From Thermoprotei archaeon ex4572_64 (lineage in GTDB: Archaea > Thermoproteota > Thermoprotei > Thermoproteales > Thermocladiaceae): a DNA stretch of 11,322 nucleotides. The stretch spans positions 1 to 11,322 of the forward strand of contig NJDF01000007.1 of NCBI GenBank assembly GCA_002254895.1, read 5' to 3'. Position numbers and translations under genes: made by a program. The first letter of the stretch is position 1. Each line of letters begins with the position of its first letter. Below the pieces are notes generated by a model that worked only from the letters and a program-made list of their open reading frames with translations, searched no databases and was not told the origin of the DNA. This document shows, in pieces, positions 6,915 to 11,322 of this stretch.

Positions 6915-8471
6915 ATGAACGAAGTTAAGGTTAGTGAGGTTGAGTGGAAGATAATAGAGGCTCTTCTTAAGGGTAAGTTATTAATTGATGAAATTGCTCA
7001 AGAATTAGAAACAACATCAAGCTCACTGATGAGAATTATTGCTGAACTTGAATCTAAAGGAGTAGTTAAGACTCATAAGGAGAAGGTAAATCTTCTCGAA
7101 ATTACTAGTGAAGGTTTAAGATATGTCCATAATAAGCTGCCTGAACTTAGAGTTCTAGAGATAGCTAGTAAGGCTGGTGAGTTATTTATTAAAGATATTG
7201 AAAGAGAGGCTAAAAGATTGAAAATACTTATAGATAGTGATGAAATTAAAATTGCACTTTCAAATTTAGTAAAAACAAACCTCTTTAAGATCACTAACGG
7301 CAAAATTGTTATTAAAGATCTAGATAAACTTATCCATGAATTTCATATAAAGCAAAGACTTCTTGAAGATATAGCTAAAGAGAAGATAAGAAATGTCAAT
7401 GAATTGAAAGATGTTGAGAGAGATATCATTAAAGAATTTTCAAGAAGAGGTCTAGTTAAGATCAAGGAAAGATCTATCATTAAGGTAGAGTTAACTAGCG
7501 AGTTTAGAGAGATGTTAAGTAAAGGATTAGTTAAGATCGTCAAAGTAGTTACATCATTAACTTCAGAACACTTAAGGTCAGGTCTTTGGAGAGAAATTAC
7601 ACTTAAAAGATTTGACCTATCAATTCCAGTACCCATAGTCTTACCAAACGTACCTCACTTTATGGAACTCTTCATTGATTACTTAAGAGAGATATTTGTT
7701 TCTCTAGGTTTTGAGGAAGTTAAAGGACCTTACGTTGAGCTCGAATTTTGGAACTTTGATGCGCTCTTTCAAGCTCAAGATCATCCAGCTAGAGAAATTC
7801 ACGATACTTACTATTTAAAGTATCCTGAAAGAGGTGTAGTAAGTGATGAGGAGTTGATTAGAAGAGTCTCTCAAACTCACGAGAATGGTTGGCTCACGGG
7901 TTCTAGAGGTTGGGGTTATTCTTGGAGTGTTGATAGAGCTTTAAAACTCATACTTAGAACACAGACAACAGCAGTCTCGGCTAGAGTACTCTACGAACGT
8001 GGCGATGGCGAGTATAGAGTCTTCACTATAGATAAGGTCTTTAGACCTGAAGTACTCGATCCAAAACACTCTATGGAGTTTTATCAAGCCGATGGTATCG
8101 TTGTTGGTAAGAACGTTAAGTTTAAACATCTGTTAGGTATTCTTGAAGAAATTGCAAGAAAGGTAGGTATTAAGAAAGTGATGTTTAAACCAGCATACTT
8201 TCCCTTCACGTGCCCAAGTGCTGAAGGTTACGCATGGCATGAAAAGCTTGGCTGGGTAGAGTTTGTAGGTTCAGGAATCTTTAGACCTGAAGTAGTTATG
8301 CCATTAGGCATTAAGGAGTGTAAAGTATTAGCTTTTGGTTTTGGTGTAGATAGGTTAGCCATGCTTGCACTAGAAATTGATGATATTAGAGAACTCTATA
8401 CCAAAGATATTAACAAAATTAAACAGTACTACGCAAGAATTGTAAAATTCTGTACGTCATGGAGATTCTAG
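6915..8471 (+). CDS. pheS: Phenylalanyl-tRNA synthetase alpha subunit, archaeal type
   Basis: Catalytic chain of the (alpha-beta)2 PheRS that charges tRNA-Phe. The 518-residue product has the usual archaeal/eukaryotic build: an N-terminal winged-helix region (about 1-215; the first helices read LLIDEIAQELETTSSSLMRI) followed by the class II core. Motif 1 is near EEVKGPYVELEFWNFDALF (267-285), then QAQDHPARE, motif 2 VFRPEVLDPKHSMEFYQADG (375-394), the phenylalanine pocket segment YFPFTCPSAEGYAW with GWVEFVGSGIFRPEV, and motif 3 AFGFGVDRLAML (473-484). Length and order match the family and nothing is interrupted, which contrasts with the disrupted C1 genes to the left. Follows the MBL-fold gene by 34 bp. 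Its TAG stop overlaps the stop of the convergent ade gene. pheT is not in the window. Confidence 0.97.
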   Translation: MNEVKVSEVEWKIIEALLKGKLLIDEIAQELETTSSSLMRIIAELESKGVVKTHKEKVNLLEITSEGLRYVHNKLPELRVLEIASKAGELFIKDIEREAKRLKILIDSDEIKIALSNLVKTNLFKITNGKIVIKDLDKLIHEFHIKQRLLEDIAKEKIRNVNELKDVERDIIKEFSRRGLVKIKERSIIKVELTSEFREMLSKGLVKIVKVVTSLTSEHLRSGLWREITLKRFDLSIPVPIVLPNVPHFMELFIDYLREIFVSLGFEEVKGPYVELEFWNFDALFQAQDHPAREIHDTYYLKYPERGVVSDEELIRRVSQTHENGWLTGSRGWGYSWSVDRALKLILRTQTTAVSARVLYERGDGEYRVFTIDKVFRPEVLDPKHSMEFYQADGIVVGKNVKFKHLLGILEEIARKVGIKKVMFKPAYFPFTCPSAEGYAWHEKLGWVEFVGSGIFRPEVVMPLGIKECKVLAFGFGVDRLAMLALEIDDIRELYTKDINKIKQYYARIVKFCTSWRF

Positions 8472-10255
8472 TCAGACACTATTAAGTTCACGATCTTACC
8501 TTGATGAACATCTACAAGACCTTTATCTGTGATTCTAAGTTCAGGAATGACTACTAGTGAAAGTAGAAACATGGGTGCTAATGCCTTAATTGAGTATTTA
8601 CCACCAATTTTCTCCCATTCACTTAGAAATCTTAATATTTTATCATTAACAACTTCAGGTTCTTCAAAGCTCATTAATCCTGCAACGGGTAGGTTAACTT
8701 TAGCTTTAACTTCACCTTTAGAAGTAAGTACGAGACCGCCACCTATTTCAGACATGGTCTTAACTGCAAGGTACATGTCATTATCGTTAGTCCCAATGAC
8801 TGTTAAGTTATGAGTATCGTGTGAGATTGTTGCTGCTACCGCACCTTCACTTATTGGAAAGTTCTTAACAAAACCAACACTACAATTTCCTGAAATACCG
8901 TGTCTTTCAATGACAGCAACTTTAGCAATATTGTCGCTGAGCTTAACTTCATTCTTCTCTACAGGTAGTTTTTCAATTAAGTGTTTAGTAATTAAAGTAC
9001 CTTCCTCAATACCTATAACTCTAACTTTAACTTCTCCTTTCTCAAGACTAGTCTTAACTTTAAATTTCTCAGTAGTAATCTCTGGAATCTTCACAGTCTT
9101 TACGAATTTTTCGGGATATTCGTACTCCTTCAATGTAATGATGAGTTTACCGTGATCTACTAGTAATTTTCCATTACATATAACTTTGTCAACAACCATG
9201 TTTCTCAAGTCCTTAAGCATAACAATATCTGCTATCTTTCCAGGACCTACTGAGCCTATTATGTGATCAAGACCATAGTATTGAGCCGGTATTAATGTAA
9301 TCATCTTCAATACTCTCACAGGATCAAGACCTAGCTTAACTGCTTCACTTGCAATATAGTCTAAATGGCCTTTAGTCAATATGTCGTGAACATTTAAGTC
9401 ATCACTTACAAGCATGACCATACCGTACATGCTTGGTGGTATGTGTCTGATGATTCTATATAGATCGTTTGAGAAAGTTCCTAATCTAACCATAACGTAC
9501 ATTCCTAGTCTAATCTTCTCTAAAGCATCTTCTGCAGTAACTACTTCATGATCTGAATTTGCACCTGAAACTAGATATGCACTTAATTCGTTAGCTCTAA
9601 GTCCTGGCGCATGTCCACAAACTTTCAATCCTTTAAGCATGGTTACTTCAACTTCCTTAAGAAGCTCTTCATCAGTACTAAGTATGCCTAAATCATCCAT
9701 AAGTTCTCCAAGACATGCAGTATTATCGATACTTAATAGCTCATCAATATCTTTAACAGTAAATCTATTAGGTGAAGTTTCAAGACCAAACTTACATGCA
9801 GGTATGCATGAGGGTACTGTTATGAGTATCTTTATTGGTAGCTCTGAACATTCTCTAATAAATTCTTTAACACCTTCAACACCTAAAACGTTACCAATCT
9901 CGTGAGGATCAGCAAATACTGTAGTTGTTCCGTGTGGAAGAACTGCTTTCACAAATTTTGTAGGTGTTAGGAAACTACTCTCAATATGTATATGAGCATC
10001 TATGAAGCCTGGAGTAGTGTAGTATTTAGTACCATCGATGACAAGCGTCTCAGGACCAATAACGTCATCACATTTACCTACACGTGCAATTAATCTACCT
10101 TTAATAGCAATATCGACATTCTCAATAATTTCTTCAGAATAAACATTAACAAGGCTAGTATTTTTAACGACTAAGTCAGCCTTAACTTTACCAAGAGCTG
10201 TAAGTATTGCTATTTTCCTCTCATCAACTTTAGGTATGAGACTTGTAAGAACCAT
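8468..10255 (-). CDS. ade: Adenine deaminase
   Basis: Converts adenine to hypoxanthine and ammonia in purine salvage. The 595-residue product is an amidohydrolase-fold enzyme with all hallmarks of the adenine deaminase family: PGFIDAHIHIESSFLTP (H88, H90), PHGTTTVFADPHEI, LGELM (E184), GHAPGLRANELSAYLVSG (H215), SDHE (H236) and VSDDLNVHDILTKGHLDYI (D285). Then follow the beta-sandwich remainder GKIADIVML and the C-terminal domain with RHGISGNCSVGFVKN and ATISHDTHNLTVIGTND. The length is typical and no break is seen. ATG 10255 is supported by a TATA-like TTTAAATAC on the minus strand at 10284-10276, at leaderless distance. Convergent with pheS (overlapping stops), divergent from the sRNA and methylthiotransferase gene. 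It has no obvious link to the C1 genes. Confidence 0.96.
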   Translation of the reverse strand: MVLTSLIPKVDERKIAILTALGKVKADLVVKNTSLVNVYSEEIIENVDIAIKGRLIARVGKCDDVIGPETLVIDGTKYYTTPGFIDAHIHIESSFLTPTKFVKAVLPHGTTTVFADPHEIGNVLGVEGVKEFIRECSELPIKILITVPSCIPACKFGLETSPNRFTVKDIDELLSIDNTACLGELMDDLGILSTDEELLKEVEVTMLKGLKVCGHAPGLRANELSAYLVSGANSDHEVVTAEDALEKIRLGMYVMVRLGTFSNDLYRIIRHIPPSMYGMVMLVSDDLNVHDILTKGHLDYIASEAVKLGLDPVRVLKMITLIPAQYYGLDHIIGSVGPGKIADIVMLKDLRNMVVDKVICNGKLLVDHGKLIITLKEYEYPEKFVKTVKIPEITTEKFKVKTSLEKGEVKVRVIGIEEGTLITKHLIEKLPVEKNEVKLSDNIAKVAVIERHGISGNCSVGFVKNFPISEGAVAATISHDTHNLTVIGTNDNDMYLAVKTMSEIGGGLVLTSKGEVKAKVNLPVAGLMSFEEPEVVNDKILRFLSEWEKIGGKYSIKALAPMFLLSLVVIPELRITDKGLVDVHQGKIVNLIVSD

Positions 10256-10275
10256 AATTATGCGATAAACTTAAA

Positions 10276-10285
10276 GTATTTAAAC
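10276..10285. promoter_or_regulatory. Shared TATA-like element of ade (minus) and the C/D sRNA / methylthiotransferase leader (plus)
   Basis: The element GTATTTAAAC works on paper in both directions. On the minus strand TTTAAATAC is centred about 25 bases before the ade ATG, predicting a leaderless mRNA. On the plus strand TATTTAAAC is centred about 25 bases before 10305-10308, which is where the predicted C/D box sRNA begins. The agreement of both distances supports it; no mapped transcript start is available. Confidence 0.5.
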
Positions 10286-10304
10286 AATACGTAACTTAAC
10301 TAGA

Positions 10305-10363
10305 CCTAGTGATGAAGACGGAGCACTATGACTAAGTGAAAGAGCTACACCAAGCTGATTAGG
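10305..10363 (+). ncRNA. Archaeal C/D box sRNA, candidate double guide
   Basis: The segment has the full archaeal C/D sRNA grammar. C box GTGATGA lies at 10309-10315, a 12-base guide AGACGGAGCACT at 10316-10327, and a D'-like ATGA at 10328-10331. Next come a 4-base spacer, a C'-like GTGAAAG at 10336-10342, a second 12-base guide AGCTACACCAAG at 10343-10354, and a consensus D box CTGA at 10355-10358. Both guides are exactly 12 bases, the spacing favoured by archaeal box C/D RNPs. The ends CCTA (10305-10308) and TAGG (10360-10363) can pair to close the kink-turn. By the fifth-base rule the D guide would methylate the fifth base (G) of a target reading CUUGGUGUAGCU, and the D' guide the fifth base (C) of AGUGCUCCGUCU. 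I could not identify the target RNAs. The D' and C' boxes deviate from consensus, as is common. It may be processed from the leader of the downstream gene. Confidence 0.75.
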
Positions 10364-10399
10364 AAGACTTATAAGTGAATAAGCTATTATGTACACGCT

Positions 10400-11322
10400 G
10401 TGAAGTTCTACATTGAGACTTATGGTTGCTGGTTGAATAAGGCAGATAGTGACATCATGATTACTAAACTACTTAACTTAGGGTATAGTCTAGCTAATAG
10501 TCTTGATGATGCTAACATAATCATAATCAATACTTGTGCTGTTAGGGAAGAATCTGAATTAAAATTCTTTAAGAGAATTCAAGAGCTAAAAGAGAAAATT
10601 AACAATAAGAAGGTAATTATTGCTGGATGTCTAGTCAAAATTAGACCTTCAAGAATTAAATCAATTATTCCAAATGCTATTCTCATAGATGCTAATAGTG
10701 TTGAAAAGATAGATCAAGTAATTACTAATTCATCAACGAGCAAACATGATGTTCACTTCAGTGATGATAGACCTATGACAGAATTACCAAGATATAATCC
10801 TGAAATTCATGGCCATATATATGTAGTTCCCATACAAGTCGGCTGTTTATGCTCATGCACATTTTGTGTTACTAAATTTGCCAGAAATGTTAAAGGTAAA
10901 GTCAAGAGTTATCCCATAGAGGTAATTCTTGAACATGTAAGAGATGCTGTTAAGAAAGGTGCTAGAGAAATATACCTTACTGGTCAAGATGTTGCAACTT
11001 ATGGTTTTGATAAAGGTTACAGCTTAGCTGACTTAATTGAAAAGATTTTGAAAGAGATTGATGGTAAGTACTTGATTAGAGTCGGTATGTCTGAACCAAG
11101 CGAGTACTTCAAGTTCATTGATCAGCTACTAGACGTTATGAAGAATGATTGGAGAGTCTACCGCTTCTTCCACATACCAGTACAGTCAGGTAGTGATAAG
11201 GTATTAAGACTTATGAGAAGAAAGTACACAGTTGATGAGTATGTAGAACTTATTAATAAAATTAGAAGAGTATTTCCTGATGCAAATATCGTGACAGACA
11301 TCATCGTAGGTTTTCCTGGAGA
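10400..11322 (+). CDS. tRNA methylthiotransferase, MiaB / e-MtaB-like radical SAM enzyme, 5' part (runs off right edge)
   Basis: Methylthiolates a modified adenosine at tRNA position 37; the archaeal/eukaryotic e-MtaB group acts on t6A to form ms2t6A. 307 codons are visible with no stop; the family is about 420-430 residues. The N-terminal UPF0004 domain carries its three cluster cysteines C10 (ETYGC), C46 (INTCAVRE) and C77 (IIAGCLV). The radical SAM motif is C149-x3-C153-x2-C156 in VGCLCSCTFCVTKFAR, followed by EIYLTGQDVATYG, FFHIPVQSGSDKVLRLMRR and TDIIVGFPGE, all typical. An extra cysteine (C151) lies inside the radical SAM loop. The GTG at 10400 is the only sensible start, because a TGA lies in frame at 10376 and the family begins right at this residue. 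No Shine-Dalgarno is evident. It lies downstream of the C/D sRNA, perhaps on the same transcript. The C-terminal TRAM domain is outside the window. Confidence 0.92.
   Translation, partial: MKFYIETYGCWLNKADSDIMITKLLNLGYSLANSLDDANIIIINTCAVREESELKFFKRIQELKEKINNKKVIIAGCLVKIRPSRIKSIIPNAILIDANSVEKIDQVITNSSTSKHDVHFSDDRPMTELPRYNPEIHGHIYVVPIQVGCLCSCTFCVTKFARNVKGKVKSYPIEVILEHVRDAVKKGAREIYLTGQDVATYGFDKGYSLADLIEKILKEIDGKYLIRVGMSEPSEYFKFIDQLLDVMKNDWRVYRFFHIPVQSGSDKVLRLMRRKYTVDEYVELINKIRRVFPDANIVTDIIVGFPG

Noticed and set aside
6490..8129. Minus-strand ORFs opposite the MBL-fold gene and pheS, and plus-strand ORFs opposite ade and the HAD gene
   Set aside because: Each lies entirely within a well-supported gene on the other strand and has no family motif, plausible promoter or start signal of its own.
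8038..8294. A 17-bp exact direct repeat (8038-8054 and 8278-8294) inside pheS
   Set aside because: Both copies encode the F-R-P-E-V residues conserved at two places in PheS (motif 2 and the GSGIFRPEV segment), in the same frame 80 codons apart. Shared codon choice explains it; not a mobile or regulatory repeat.
1..11322. CRISPR arrays, insertion sequences, tRNA or rRNA genes, attachment sites
   Set aside because: I looked at all intergenic gaps and lesion junctions and saw no regularly spaced repeats, transposase motifs, cloverleaf-like segments or target-site duplications. Coding density is high and the gaps are short.

Overview
The window looks archaeal, probably from an anaerobic thermophile of the Thermoproteota or a related lineage; I cannot place it more precisely. 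The grounds are the archaeal CODH/ACS subunits (cdhC-cdhD-cdhE), two formylmethanofuran:tetrahydromethanopterin formyltransferase (Ftr) genes, an archaeal-type PheRS alpha chain, an archaeal e-MtaB-type tRNA methylthiotransferase, TTTAAA-like TATA boxes placed for short or leaderless transcripts, and a well-formed archaeal C/D box sRNA. The DNA is AT-rich throughout and I see no transposase, IS end, CRISPR array, tRNA or rRNA.

Layout. Positions 1-3258 (minus strand) hold a leftward operon cdhC, cdhD, cdhE, with cdhE running off the left edge. Positions 3259-3395 are a divergent promoter region. ftr copy 1 lies at 3396-4200 (plus). It converges on ftr copy 2 at 4244-4890 (minus), which overlaps the stop of a HAD-superfamily gene at 4887-5972 (minus). 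Diverging from that gene is a metallo-beta-lactamase-fold gene of the dihydropteroate-synthase-like type (6014-6880, plus), followed by pheS (6915-8471, plus). pheS converges on adenine deaminase ade (8468-10255, minus), the two sharing a CTAG stop. A divergent region at 10256-10399 carries the C/D box sRNA, then the start of a MiaB/e-MtaB-like gene (10400 to the right edge, plus).

Main observation. The C1-pathway genes are not intact. cdhC, cdhD, ftr1 and ftr2 are each split by one internal lesion that shifts the reading frame. In cdhC, ftr1 and ftr2 the lesion clearly also lacks conserved family sequence (roughly 30-35, 40 and 90 residues); in cdhD only about 7 residues seem missing and a plain indel is possible. 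The sequence beside the lesions is well conserved in cdhC, cdhD and ftr1, including all six A-cluster cysteines of CdhC. ftr2 also has substitutions at conserved positions. The neighbours pheS, ade, the MBL-fold gene, the HAD gene and the visible part of cdhE and the tRNA methylthiotransferase read through cleanly. Either the tetrahydromethanopterin-linked Wood-Ljungdahl pathway has recently been inactivated in this lineage, or the assembly is wrong at these loci. The sequence alone cannot decide.

How the genes fit together. Ftr moves the formyl group from formylmethanofuran to tetrahydromethanopterin. The methyl group made later on that carrier goes to the CdhD-CdhE corrinoid protein and is joined to CO and CoA by CdhC. 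The MBL-fold family next to ftr is linked to making the pterin carrier. PheS, Ade and the tRNA methylthiotransferase are housekeeping genes. The C/D box RNA should guide two 2'-O-methylations.
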